This document shows, one piece after another, positions 24,209 to 36,438 of a DNA stretch of 64,000 bases. The position numbers were made by a program, and so were the translations under genes. Every line of letters starts with the position of its first letter. Positions within the stretch are counted from its first letter, which is position 1. This DNA comes from Henckelia pumila (lineage: Eukaryota; Streptophyta; Magnoliopsida; Lamiales; Gesneriaceae): positions 4,092,001 to 4,156,000 of the forward strand of contig NC_133121.1 in the NCBI RefSeq assembly GCF_033568475.1. Direction: 5' to 3'. Below the pieces are notes generated by a model. That model made no database searches and had not been told where the DNA came from. It saw only the letters and a program-made list of their open reading frames with translations.

Positions 24209-25001
24209 TAGTTATAACAATAATTATATATGTATACACATAGTTAATTGTTATATATAATATTCGTAATATACCATTTAACTAGTGTGTATAATATAAT
24301 ATAATATATATTATTGCAAGATAAAAGGTCAAGAATAAGCAATGAAATAAAATAATTTTAAAATAATAATAATAATAATAATAAGCTTTGAAGTGTGATG
24401 AACTGATGATTACATAAATATTTTTTTTTTCATAATAGAATAGAAACGACGCGACGCATTTGGTTCTTTGGTATTGGATGGTGTATCACCCAAAATTTTC
24501 TGATGAAACAAAAATATATACATTTTTAAGATATATCAGAAAAAAAGGAATAAAAGAAGAAGAAGAAATATAACAACTAGATCTGTTTCAATTTCCCTTT
24601 CGTAAAAGACATTAATTACTCATAAACATCTCTTTAATAGAAGATCAGTTTGGGATTTCTTTTGGCTGTTTTGTTTTCTTTGCTTCAGCATATTGAATAA
24701 AGCAATTTTCGGTAATACTTGAGAAATGAGAGAAACAAATTAAAGGCCTGCCACTAACAAGTATTTTATATGCATAAAAAAATGTCATTTCGTAATCAAA
24801 AAGCGAAACATTCTGCCTTGCTAGCTAGCTTCATAGGATATATTTATACACATTATATATATAGATTCGAAATTAGATATTATATTTATTTATAATATGT
24901 ATATATATTTATATATATATAGACTAATCCTCAATCTTCGATGATTTGATTCATCACAAAAGGTACGTTTTCTCCTCCATTCATTTCAGGCACAGTTTCC
25001 T
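24209..25001. other. Intergenic DNA between RGL B and RGL C
   Basis: AT-rich with a short (AAT)n run at 24364-24382 and TATA-like tracts. No gene is recognised. Confidence 0.5.
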
Positions 25002-25010
25002 TATTTTTAA

Positions 25011-25323
25011 GGGAAAATTGCAAATTTAGTCCTGTATATTTGTCACTTTGCGATTTTGGTCCTTTATGTTTTCACATTTTAGTTTTAGTCCTGTATGTTT
25101 CGATTTTTGGCAATTTCGGTCCTTTTTCTTCAAAAATGCTGACGTGACACTGTACACGTCAGCTCCACATCAGCATTGAATTGGTGCCACGTCAGCGCCA
25201 CATCGGAAAAAGGACTAAAATTGCCAAAAAAATAAAGATAGCGGACTAAAACTGCAATCTAAAAATATAAAGGACCAAAATCACAAAGTGACAAACATAC
25301 AGGAGCAAAAAAGCAATTTTCCC
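25011..25323. mobile_element. Foldback MITE family F1, copy 3, just upstream of RGL C
   Basis: The ends are GGGAAAATTGC and its complement GCAATTTTCCC, flanked by the 9-bp TSD TATTTTTAA (25002-25010 and 25324-25332). This is the cleanest copy and defines the family as 313 bp with near-perfect long inverted arms. Its right border is 175 bp from the RGL C start codon, so its ACGTCA-containing core lies within the likely promoter. Confidence 0.9.
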
Positions 25324-25779
25324 TATTTTTAATTCATCGAACATTGCATGATGCAACTCAGTTATGCATAGAAATAAAATTTGAATGTATATATATATAT
25401 CTTTTCAGCGTTCAATTTAAATACTATATGTTGAGAATTTCTTATATAATTTTTCGATTTTATCTTCACTTTTTTAGTTAATGTACTGATCATAAAAAAT
25501 GGCTACAAGAAACCCAAATTTCGTGTGGATTGGAATCGCATTTTATTCGTTGTTGCTCGTCGATTCCACCAAGAGTGTTATTCCAGACGGGTAATTTCTC
25601 ATCGCATGCTTATTTAATATTTTATACATGCATGCCTATACAAAAGGGGATGCATGATGGAGAACTCATGTTTTATTTTTTTTTATTCATTTCTAATTAA
25701 TATAAAATAAATCTCACTGGTGTAAAATACATATGTCGCCTTGTTCGTTGTCTTTCTTGTCATAAACAAGAAAAATAAA

Positions 25780-26075
25780 TTTTTTTGTCCATTAATTTAT
25801 CTATTTTATTTATTTTAGTCAATTAACTTTTCAAAGTTTGGTTTTGGTACACTAGCTTTTAATTTTTGGTTCAATTGCTGATATGATAGCTTGACATGTC
25901 AGCATTTTCCGGTGACATGTCATCACTTTCCAATGGCCCGTCGGCATTTTCCAGAGTCACGTCAGAAGTTGGACCAAATTAAATAGCCGAAAACTAAAAG
26001 TTAGTATACATACCAAAACAAACTTTTAAAAGTTAATGGATCAAAATAAAAAATGGATAAATTAATAGATTTAAA
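25780..26075. mobile_element. Foldback MITE family F2, copy 1 (in RGL C intron 1)
   Basis: Inverted arms: TTTTTGTCCATTAATTTATC with GTCAATTAACTTTTCAAAGT on the left; the complement AACTTTTAAAAGTTAATGGA, then GGATAAATTAATAG, on the right. The centre carries GACATGTCAGCA and GAGTCACGTCAG. A second, shorter copy is at 52497-52737. It resembles F1 in architecture but not in sequence. Confidence 0.6.
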
Positions 26076-26215
26076 AAATAAACTACTTTCCCCATTAAAC
26101 ACATATAGATGGCTTTACAAATTTGCAACCATTAATAAAAAGAACACATGTATGGAGAAACACTTAAATGAAAAAAAAAACCAAAAAAAATATTTATCAC
26201 TGAACAAAATTAAAG

Positions 26216-26464
26216 TTTTGTTTGGACATGTACTTTAAAAACGTTTTTAGTATTTTACAAGTGAAACAAAATTAAAGTATGTGTTTGGATAAACGTTTTG
26301 TAAAATATTTTTGAAAACTATTTTTTAAAAAGTGTTCTTTAAGTATAGTTTCTGAAAAACACTTAAAAGGTGTTTTAGATGTTTTTAGCATGAAACCATT
26401 TTATAATTTTTTTAAAAAAAAACACTTTTATTAAAATATTTTGTAAGTACATGCCCAAACGGGA
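26216..26464. mobile_element. Small MITE in RGL C intron 1
   Basis: The left end GTTTGGACATGTACTTTAAA is mirrored on the right by AGTACATGCCCAAACGG. The interior is A/T-rich with internal complementarity (AAAACACTT runs). This suggests a Tourist-like or related MITE; the TSD was not resolved. Confidence 0.5.
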
Positions 26465-29400
26465 CATGTTTTCTTTTCCTTCTATGTTTTTCCTCCAATT
26501 TCCTTTGTAAGTAGTCATTAATGTACCTACAGGCGGACTTCAAAGGTGAATCAACTCTCATATCCAGTCAAGCTGAATGTAGCGGATCGCTATGTAAGAT
26601 TAAGACGTGAATAATTGATTGCTGATATTTACTTTAAGATACTTAATTTGGCCTTTTATTTATACACACACACACACACACATTTGTTATATAGATAGAT
26701 ATAATAAATTAAATTAGAAAATTTAATTGATAAATTCAAAATATTTATGCAGGTGGAGATGGATAATGGGATCATTAAACTCCAATTATCAAAACCAAGT
26801 GGTCATATGACAAGTATAAGATATAATGGAATTGGCAACATACTCGAAGATGGCAATCTTGAAACGAATAGAGGGTAAGATATGTAATTTAATAATATCT
26901 TCAAATAAGTAATTACTAATTACAACCAACTACTAACATATAACGTGCATATATAAGTGAGATTCGAACCAAGTTCTCTGTAATTAAAATCTTGAGGTTT
27001 CCTTCTTGTCATATTGGGACTGTTATATAAAATTTGTAAACTAATATTGTTTTTTTCCTATTCAAAAGTCCAAGTTCTACAAGACATAATTATACAGGAT
27101 ATCTACGGATTTTACTTTTTATATACCTGGTTTAAGATTGGTATATATATTTAATCAATTTATCATTCTTGAATTCATTTACACATGCAAATCATAATAT
27201 CGTTTATCCTGTGAAATGCAGATATTGGGACATCATGTGGAGTAAGTCAGACATGGAACAAAGTGTTTTATTCAAGTAAAACATCTATATTTCCAAACTT
27301 TTACGCTTGTGAATAATATGTTCAAGTATATTTTCTTCTATGAATACAGAGTAGAAAAACATTTGATTTTGCCCTGTATTTGAAGTGTTTTTTTTCAATA
27401 TATATTTTCGTCGTCTCGATACCTCGTAAATCGATTTTCTTGCACCTGGACTGCAGGTTGGATTGTACAAATTTCAGGGTGATTTCAGAAACGAAAAATC
27501 ACGTAGAGATTTCATTTACAAAGACATGGGATAAAGCCTCTGCCAAGGACAATGCACTTCCGCTAAATATCGACAAAAGGTACGTTTATATAACTACTGT
27601 GGGAAGATCTAGGTCTCGAGTTTGAGGCCTAATTGTAACAATCCCCTGACCCAACTCAAAAAAAAAAAAAAAAAAACTAGTTTCCAAATGATCAGCATCA
27701 TAAGAAAAAGATTAGTAATCTTCACCATTTTGCAGATTTATAATGTTAAGAGGGGTTTCGGGTTTTTACACATACGCAATCTTTGAACACTTGAAAGGAT
27801 GGCCAGAATTACACATCGATGAAGCAAGAATTGCATTCAAGCCTCAAAAGGACTTGTAAGAGTACTACTCCATGGCAAAGTTTAACATATATGGATACAT
27901 AGCACATTAAGTTCATATAACAAGATGATTCATTAATTCAGAGGGCACAATTTAATTAGAATCACTTTAGTCTAATTTCCATGAGATTGCTTGATTGTAT
28001 ATAGGTTCCATTACATGGCTATCTCCGACAATATGCAAAAGATTATGCCAAGAGCAGAAGACGTGAAAAGGGGAAAAATTCTTGATTACAAAGAAGCTGT
28101 GCTATTGACAAATCCAACAAATCCTATACTCAAAGGGCAGGTACGTACAGTGGCTAGGTTCCAATTCAAATTAATCCGATTTCGACAATGTCATTCATTC
28201 ATTAAGCGATGGAAAGCGATCTGATTCGTAGGTAGATGACAAGTACCAGTACTCATGTGAGAACAAGGAGAATCATGTGCACGGTTGGATTAGCTCGCGG
28301 CCTAACGTCGGGTTTTGGGTGATAACACCGAGTGATGAGTTCCGAGCTGGTGGACCTATCAAGCAAGACCTCACCTCCCATAGTGGCCCAACTTCCTTAG
28401 CTGTAAGTACAGTTTATTTCTCTGTAAACACATATATTTATCCAAAGGGTGAGCCAATTATTGCATATTATCAAACAAAACCACATATCATGTAACTTAA
28501 AAATGATTGCATAGGACTTAGGATTCATCACTTCCACATGCATCACTTTATTAAAACATTGCATTTACATTTATTGGTGACATTTTTATGCATGGTATTT
28601 ACTTAGAATTTCATGCAACTACAGGTATTTTTTAGTGGTCATTATGCTCGACCGGACTTCAGAATCAAACTCCAAAATGGAGAGCCCTGGAAAAAGGTAT
28701 TCGGCCCCATTTTTGTATATCTCAACTCCGACTCAGGAAATAAACCCGTTACACTTTGGGAAGATGCTAAAGAACAGGTAAACAATTTACTATCATGTAA
28801 ATATAAATCCGAAAAATTACATGTTTGGTGCTTGTCTCCCTGTTTCATCATCCTGCTAACGATCAAACTCTATGCAATCTTCTGATCAGATGATGATAGA
28901 AACCAAGAAATGGCCATATGATTTCCCATCGTCGAAAGATTTGCCTACTGCCCAGCAAAGGGGTTCGGTCATAGGTCGATTGCTAGTCCGGGAGGGATAC
29001 GTAAATAACAAGATTCATCCCGCGAAATCAGCATATGTAGGATTGGCTCCGCCTGGAGATGTCGGGTCCTGGCAAGAAGACACGAAGGTCATACATATAT
29101 ACAAACTTATTTGCAATGATTGATATATTGAACAACAAATACACACACCATTTTCTCTGTTTCGAAATATAATTCGAGTACTATGTTTTTCAGGGCTATC
29201 AGTTTTGGACACAAACTGATGCAATGGGATATTTCACAATAACAAATGTTAGAGAAGGAATATATAACTTGTATGGTTGGGTGCCAGGGATCATTGGAGA
29301 CTACAAATACAACAGAATAGTAATAATCAAACCAGGTGATTAATGATTAAATGCTTCCAGGACTCTAATTTTTTGCACCATGTATTAAAAACATTTTTCA

Positions 29401-31379
29401 TGCATGTCTCCAGGGATCCAAGTTAAAGTAGGTAGCATTGTATATGATCCTCCAAGAAATGGCCCAACACTCTGGGAAATCGGGATCCCTGATCGTTCGG
29501 CTGCCGAATTTTACGTGCCTGATCCAAACTCCAGGCTCATGACCCATCTATTCATCAACAACACAGAAAAGTAAGTTAAATGCACAAATTTTCTATGTAT
29601 GTAACTGAAATATTATCTCATCATTATTAATACTATGATATATCGAGCTACGGCATACTTGTTTGATCCAGATTCCGGCAATACGGGCTATGGAGCAGAT
29701 ATTCAGAGTTGTATCCTACTAAAGATCTTGTCTACACAATTGGCGTTAGCAATTATCGAAAACACTGATTTTTTGCCCATGTAAATAGGTAATTAGATCA
29801 ATATGATCATGTACAAATCATGAATGACCATATTAAGTACTCCAATTATAATTTATATATTTAGTATTACTTAATTATGATCAAATATATTTCCAGGAAA
29901 ATAGGAAAGAATGTGTTTGCACCCACCACGTGGCAAATTGTATTTGATCTGAAAAATGTGATCAAGAAAGGAAACTACACTCTCAGGATAGCACTGGCAT
30001 CCGCCAGCCTTGCCGAAATACAAGTTTGTAAAGATATTGATAGTTTTTATATATATATATATTAAAAGAAAAATGATTGATAATAATACGATTTCATCTT
30101 ATATTATTGCACAATTTGTAGGTGAGGATCAACAACCCATCCGCGAAGCGTGCTGCGTTTACGACGAGACGAATTGGGAGGGATAACGCAATCGCTAGAC
30201 ATGGGATTCATGGACTTAACTCTCTATATAGTGTGACTATATCAGGGTTCCAATTTGTGAATGGAAGGAACACGATATATCTAACGCAAACAAGAGTAGG
30301 AGGTCCGTTTATTGGGGTTATGTATGATTACATTCGACTAGAGGGGCCACCTCCGAACTAATATACATACATATGTGTGTGTGTGTGAAATAATTAATTG
30401 GATAGGGTACTGGATATATACATATGTATAGTTGTATCATGTATGGTTTACAAGAGAAATTGGGGGGAAAAAAGAGTACATGTTTCTTAAGTACGAAGCA
30501 GCATGAAATTATTCAGACTATGATAGACGGGCCCATTTAATTTCTATGTACTGCAATCGGGCCAATTCTGGCTTTGATGACATCGAAACACGGGCCAACT
30601 CGAGACCTCGTCTGTTTAAATTTTGTTGACTACATCTTTAATTTTTATGTCGATAATAGACCAAGATACTCTTCAATAGATTGATTTTATTTTGGTAAAT
30701 TACTTAGTGGTTAATTCTAAAAATGATTTATTTTAAATGTTAATTGCTCAAAATATCATTAAGTTTATGAGACACACAAACGACAAAATAATCTAATGAT
30801 TACTTTTAGCTTCATCTCAATTTTTATTTTTTCAATCTTTCGAAAGACGTTATGTTTTATATTTATGTTTAGTTTTTTCATTCTATCTTTAATTTTTTAA
30901 TTTTTTTTAAAAAAAATTGTGATAATATATCTTATAAAATAAATATAACTACTAATATATTAATACAAAATATAAATAACAAATATGCGTGTGTAATGTA
31001 TTCAAATTATATTTTGATCAAATTTTCGAAAGAAGTTATCCCACTTATTTCAATATTAAAAATAAATTAATATTTAAATGTTATCTACATAATATAAAAG
31101 ATAATTCAAAGAATATATTTATATTATAAAAATTATATAGTTATTACTATATGATATATCATAAAATAAAAAAACAGCAAAAAAATCTTTATTTAAATAT
31201 TAATTTAAAGATATTTATGTACTATCTCAAGTTTTATTAAAATCTTGGTAAATAAAATTATTTTATATGCCAATATTTTATACATGTTTATCAAAAAAAA
31301 ATTACCAAAATGTTTTCTATCTGTACAAAAACTTTAAATAACTATGATAGATATTAAAGTTTAAGATCAAAATACTATA

Positions 31380-31637
31380 TTTTCAGATTTTAGTTTTAGT
31401 CTGCTATCTTTATTTTTTTGGCAATTTTAGTCATTTTCTGATGTGGCGCTGATGTGGCATCAATACAGTGCTGATGTAGAGCTAACGTGTAATGTGTATG
31501 TAAGCATTTTCGAATAAAAAGAACTGAAATTGCAAAAAATCGAAACATACAGGACTAAAACTGAAATATGAAAACATAGAGGACCGAAATCGCAAAGTGA
31601 CAAACATAAAAGACCAAAATTGCAGTTTTTTCTTTTA
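31380..31637. mobile_element. Foldback MITE family F1, copy 4 (left end truncated)
   Basis: It matches F1 from the TTTAGTCTGCTATC segment to the right end (GACAAACATAAAAGACCAAA, then TTGCAGTTTTTTC), but the first about 60 bp of the left arm are missing. The centre has GATGTGGCGCTGATGTGGCA. Confidence 0.7.
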
Positions 31638-31726
31638 TATATAGTAAGTATAATATTGTGAAATTTTTCGAATCATCAATATTCAAGTTCTTTTTAATCA
31701 AAATTTATTGTTGACATATAGAAAGG

Positions 31727-31870
31727 GTAATACTCAAATCATGTATCCAATGACTCGTATTTTTACACATATGCGTAATTAATTATATATTTTTGACGTG
31801 ACAAATCATGTAGCATTAGATCTATCATTGGGGTAATACTCATGTGCTAAGTTGAACTCAACCAGAAAGT
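31727..31870 (+). repeat. Dispersed repeat family R3, copy 1
   Basis: Shares GGGTAATACTCAAATCATG, TTGACGTGACAAATCAT and CATTAGATCTATCATTG with 59198-59340 (same strand) and, inverted and shorter, with 61090-61225. The family is not recognised. Confidence 0.65.
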
Positions 31871-33574
31871 AGCTAAAAACAAAATTTCGTATTTGAGATT
31901 TTAACATAAATAAAAATCTTATTGTTTAAGGAAAAATACCATAATTAATTAAGGGCGATTTTGTCTAATAATAAATTAAATAAAAAATATAATGTGAAAT
32001 ATTATTAACATCTTTTGTAGTACTGTAAATAACAAATATTCCCCTATTTGACACCTTCGGTAACTAATAACTTTAATATATATCTCCAAAAGCACTAAAA
32101 ATCCATTAAACCAAAAAATATTAATAATCAAGATGAGTACTGCAAATTAGAAATTAGAAAAGTTATTTTTTTTATTTAAAAAAATTAAAATAGTGTGAGA
32201 ATATTGGAAAGTGAAAATGAAGGGACGAGGCATGAGACTGACATATATGATATATATAGAGGAATAGGAGGTAACCCTTGACCAACTTACCCACACAGTG
32301 TTTGTCGCCTGCAACGCAAGCACTTCACCGTGCAAAGTACTCCCAACTAATCTATTTGTTCTTGTCTCCTTTTCCTGTAACTTCTTTAAGCCTCGCTATC
32401 AATTATTTAATTTATATTCTCCCTCCAAAATTAAATTAAATTTTTTGTACATTTTGCTTTCTCTTGGCTAGCAAAAGGTTCTTAATAGATAAATTACAAT
32501 AGCTGATAAATTGTTTTTAGACTTATAGTATCGACGACCGGTCGTCGAGAACGTAGTATATAAATTTCATGATATTTCCCAAAGGGATATTTGTTAGTTA
32601 ATTACTAATTTGTAGGATGGTATATTTCATTAGTTGCTGGTTGGACTAGCTAGTTTTCGGATATAGCTTCCGAAATTAATTGAGCAATATTTTTTCAAGT
32701 TTTCAATGAAAATATATATTTTCGGGAGTGATAAGTGAAAATTTAATGTTGCTGAAATGTGAAATATATATATATATATATATTCTATGAAGATTGGGAG
32801 ATAAAGAATATAATAATATTATATTATTGATCAGATCAAATTGGGTCACATCAAATGATCAAATCAATAGTTTCATTAAAATGAGGAGAGCATGCCTGAC
32901 AATATATATTGGTTCATGCATGCAAAATTAACCAACTCCGCCTCCGCGAAAGACTACGAGGCAAGAAAAGATGGCTCATGGTAAAAAAAAAAACAAATAA
33001 AAATAATAATAATAATAATAATTCGTATTTAAAAAAATTGTATTAAAAACAAATAATAATAATAATCCGTATTTATAAAAAAAAAAATTGTATTATATTA
33101 TGTGATGTGTATTGTGTGTAAATGGAGTTGAACACATGTATCAGTATGACTAATCACTTGCCTTAAAAGTAGTACTGTTTTAATGAGTACTCTTTTAAAT
33201 TAACAAAAACTAGTGGTTGTGAATTTAATTAATTTAGCTAAAATCAACTTTCTTTTAGTTTTTTTGTTCAAAATAATAATAATAAAGTTAAAATCCAAAA
33301 GCCATATCATAGACCTTTTAATAAAAAAATATTATTAAAACTAAATATATATATTGACTTCTGCATAATTTATTTTCCCTTTTTTTGACATCATTTTCCC
33401 TTTTTATAAAAGCATTACAATAAATTATAAATTGTTTTGAAAAATCTTAGAAAATCCAGGCCGTGTGTGTGCGTGTTTATGGCTTATTACTACGTACACT
33501 TTGGAGTTTTAATGGGTTTCACTTTTCATAAAAATGCTAATGGTAAAAATGAACATAATTAATGTCACAAAAAC

Positions 33575-33745
33575 TCCTATGATTGTCTCACGTGTCAATT
33601 TTGTGAGACGGATCTCCTATTCGACTCGATCCATAAAAAATATAATCAATTTTTATGCCAAAATTATTTCATTTCGCTCTAAAATTGATCGTTTCGATCT
33701 ATATTAGCGATATAGATTCGCGAAAGTATCTCATACGAAACATAT
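33575..33745. repeat. Dispersed repeat with GTGAGACGGATCT motif, copy 1
   Basis: Contains GTCTCACGTGTCAATTTTGT, then GAGACGGATCTC and ACTCGATCCAT; the second half is partly complementary to the first. A diverged relative lies in NRAMP intron 3 at 41265-41440. It may be a degenerate MITE. Confidence 0.4.
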
Positions 33746-34231
33746 AACTCAAATCAATGTAGGGGACCTTTAATCACATGCGGATTTGTAATGGAGACTT
33801 GGCAATCTATCTTATCCTGCATGCATAAAGAGAGAAGAAAATTTGCACCCAATTTGTTGCCATATGACAACAACATTATATTGTGGTCCTCAATTTTGCA
33901 GTGTGGTTCTCATTAATTATTCTTCACAATTTACCCTTTTCACGTCCTTTTTTCTCTGTTGTTTTTCAGGGCCATCACATTGTAAATTTATATTTTTAAT
34001 TAATTTGGTGTACTCACACCTTTTCGATTTATATTTTTTAAAATAAACTTTGGGTTATTGAGAAATTAAAGAAAATTATAAAAAAAAAAGTAGTACAGTA
34101 TGTTGGTTTGTTTTGAATTTTAGCTCTTAAATATTCAAATTTTGGTTTTAATCTAATAAGTTGGATTTTTATTTTCATTTTTCATTTTTTTTTCCCACCG
34201 GAATAGTATTTGGCATTGGACACATCACTCA

Positions 34232-34925
34232 AGGGTGTTGATTGGTTTTTAGTCGATCGAGTTTTAAAATTAACCAAATCGAATAAATTGTTTTCGTTCA
34301 AAGTTTAAACATATATTTTTTTTAATTATATGTATATTCCTAATGGTATTTCGTTTAGATTATATTATTATTAGCATGAAAATTGATATTGGATAATGCT
34401 TTTTATAGATTTTAGGCTTACAAATATTTAAGTAGGCCCATTTTATAGGCCCAAAAATATGTCCATCAATTTTAGTGGTAATAGCCGGTAACCCACATAG
34501 TTTTAACTTTTAACTTAAATATTTTTTTATCAATAATTTTTATATTTTAACATTAAACTAAACTTGCATGCGAATTTTGTATTTTCAGAACTTATATATT
34601 TTTATGTGAAATCCGTAATGTCATTATCATGTTATACATTGCTAATGGTTTTAATATATGTATGTATATTTCTATTTTTCTATTTATAATAGATATACTT
34701 TAGAAAATTTAATGTATGTTTATAATCAAAATATTTTATTTGGAAAAAAAAAAAACAAAAACAAAGCTGAAAAATCAATCAATCAAACCAATCCAAACCC
34801 GATTGGTACTTCAGTTTTTGCTTATTAATGATTCGGTTTAGTCTACAATTTTGTAAAACCTATAAAATCGATTTGGTTCAAATTTTTACATAGATCAAAT
34901 CAAATTGTATTTGATCACTTCTAAC
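34232..34925. mobile_element. Degenerate hAT-like MITE (possible)
   Basis: The left end AAGGGTGTTGATTGGTTTTT, then ATCGAGTTTTAAAATTAACC, resembles the reverse complement of the right end (AGTGATCAAATACAATTTGA, then AACCAAATCG). Ends of the kind GGGTG(T)T(G/C)A...CGGTTTGG are common in short plant hAT elements. Weak, with no TSD found. Confidence 0.25.
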
Positions 34926-35457
34926 AAAGAATATTCAAATATAATAATATATTTCTACATAAGATATATTATTATTATTAGACTCAAGAAACTTTATGAG
35001 CCCCACTCTCAGCTGGATGTACAAGGCTTACATATAGACATACCTAGTTTGTGTTCCCTTGAGATGCTCTCAGAGTTTCACACACAACACAATTCACAAA
35101 TATCAGATATATAGCAAAGTTCCAAAAGAAATCCTATTTATATATATATATATATGCTTTTAACTTGTTGAAGAAGATCACAAGCTGAGCCCATCAATAA
35201 TCTTGCAATCTCATGCATGAAATCAATGACCCTCCTCATCCCCATGTTTATAATCTTTGCCTCTGCCATAGGAAACTGGACAACACCAATAAACTAGCAA
35301 ACCATACATAAATATTGCATCCACTACTCTATTTTCTTGTTTCTTCACCTCTGATATATCTTTTGCCACTCTTTTTTACTAGTATACATTTTCTAGCTAG
35401 CTACCCTGATCATATGGTTTAAATATATATATATATAGAATTATTGCTTAATCCTGC

Positions 35458-36438
35458 ATGATGTCACAAGATGATAATAAAATCCTCGCCGGAAAAGATC
35501 ATGAGAGCCACCACGGATCCACCAGCCGGAGAAGTGCTGCCAGCTCCAAGCTGCCTCAAGAGGCTTCCGCCGCCGCAGCCCTCAAGTGCCCGAGGTGCGA
35601 TTCCACAAACACCAAGTTTTGCTACTACAATAACTACAACCTCACACAGCCGAGGCATTTCTGCAAGACATGTAGAAGGTACTGGACTAAAGGCGGTGCT
35701 TTACGCAACGTCCCCATCGGCGGCGGCTGCAGGAAGAACAAGAAAATCAAATCGTCCTTTCCAAAGGAGGAAATTAATGGAATATCTTCTGATATCGGAG
35801 GGCTCCGATTCTTTCAGGGTATCTCACCAGCCATGGATTTTCAGCTCGGAGCTGGCCTGAATAATTTGATCCCAAGTCTCCAGCCACCTTCCAATCTATT
35901 CAACCTCCAGTTTCCATCTTTCGGAAATAATCTAGCTAACATTTGTGGCACCAGTACTACTTCTTCTTCTTCTTCTCCTCAATATTTGGGGTTTCAAGAA
36001 ATGGGATCATCTTCGAATCTCCGCAGCAATCTTGCTTCTTCCATCGAGTCTTTGAGTTCTATAAACCAAGACCTTCACTTGAAGCTGCAGCAACAAAGAT
36101 TATCCATGATGTACGTTGGAAACAATCAGAAAGAAAACAGCAGTAGTACAAATATTCCATCTCAATCAGATCATCATCATATTATGGAAAAACCCCATGA
36201 GCCCATTTTGTTTCAGAATCTGGATATTGCGAAGCAAGATTATAACTCCAACGCAATTGGGATTTCAAGGAAAGAGGCTGCAAATGAACATATATCTACT
36301 GAGTGGTTTTTTGAGAATTCTTATGCAACAGCGACTCCAAGTGTTAGAAGCTACGCAAATGATCAGAGTACTAGCAACTGGAGTACTACTCAGGCCGCAT
36401 GGAGTTCTGATTTGAGTCACTACAATTCACTGCCGTAA
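35458..36438 (+). CDS. Dof-family zinc-finger transcription factor
   Basis: A single open frame of 326 residues. The start at 35458 is preceded by an in-frame TAA nine bases upstream; the next Met follows immediately. The Dof domain spans about residues 43-96: [20 protein letters not shown], then [17 protein letters not shown] and [14 protein letters not shown]. Cys44, Cys47, Cys69 and Cys72 form the CX2CX21CX2C zinc finger. Dof proteins bind AAAG cores in plant promoters and act in the nucleus; the basic [11 protein letters not shown] segment fits nuclear localisation. The rest is low-complexity Ser/Asn/Gln-rich, with a Trp-containing tail ([16 protein letters not shown]) of the sort used for activation. 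Length is normal for the family. The exact Dof subgroup and target genes cannot be told from the sequence alone. Confidence 0.97.
   Translation: MMSQDDNKILAGKDHESHHGSTSRRSAASSKLPQEASAAAALKCPRCDSTNTKFCYYNNYNLTQPRHFCKTCRRYWTKGGALRNVPIGGGCRKNKKIKSSFPKEEINGISSDIGGLRFFQGISPAMDFQLGAGLNNLIPSLQPPSNLFNLQFPSFGNNLANICGTSTTSSSSSPQYLGFQEMGSSSNLRSNLASSIESLSSINQDLHLKLQQQRLSMMYVGNNQKENSSSTNIPSQSDHHHIMEKPHEPILFQNLDIAKQDYNSNAIGISRKEAANEHISTEWFFENSYATATPSVRSYANDQSTSNWSTTQAAWSSDLSHYNSLP

Larger units (their letters stand above)
25499..30361 (+). pseudogene. Rhamnogalacturonate lyase, PL4 family (RGL C), with one premature stop
   Basis: Fifteen exons: 25499-25590, 26533-26593, 26753-26874, 27222-27275, 27457-27579, 27736-27855, 28005-28140, 28232-28402, 28625-28777, 28890-29087, 29194-29335, 29414-29570, 29672-29788, 29897-30023, 30122-30361. 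All junctions keep phase, for 671 codons with the final TAA. The N-terminus has a signal peptide (core VWIGIAFYSLLLV), so the product would be secreted to the wall to cleave rhamnogalacturonan I. VDDKYQYS (Lys240) and FFSGHY (His299) are kept. In exon 13 a TGA (29766-29768) stands where RGL B has the Trp of DWYFAHVNR, ending the protein at 541 residues and removing most of the C-terminal domain. All else looks functional, so the lesion is probably recent, an allele, or a sequencing error. One intron present in RGL B is missing (exon 28890-29087). Confidence 0.88.
30362..34231. other. Gene-poor intergenic region between RGL C and the Dof gene
   Basis: AT-rich with no gene recognised. It holds a truncated F1 MITE (31380-31637), a dispersed repeat (31727-31870) and a GTGAGACGG-type repeat (33575-33745). 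A GT-rich run (30375-30386) follows the RGL C stop. The open frame at 32147-32335 (minus) has no recognisable content. Confidence 0.5.

Noticed and set aside
30374-30390. GT-rich run after RGL C considered as a regulatory signal
   Set aside because: A simple GT microsatellite with no further supporting context.
35471-35860. 129-codon plus-strand frame overlapping the Dof gene
   Set aside because: Overlaps the Dof zinc-finger coding region in another frame; the Dof frame has the conserved Cys residues.
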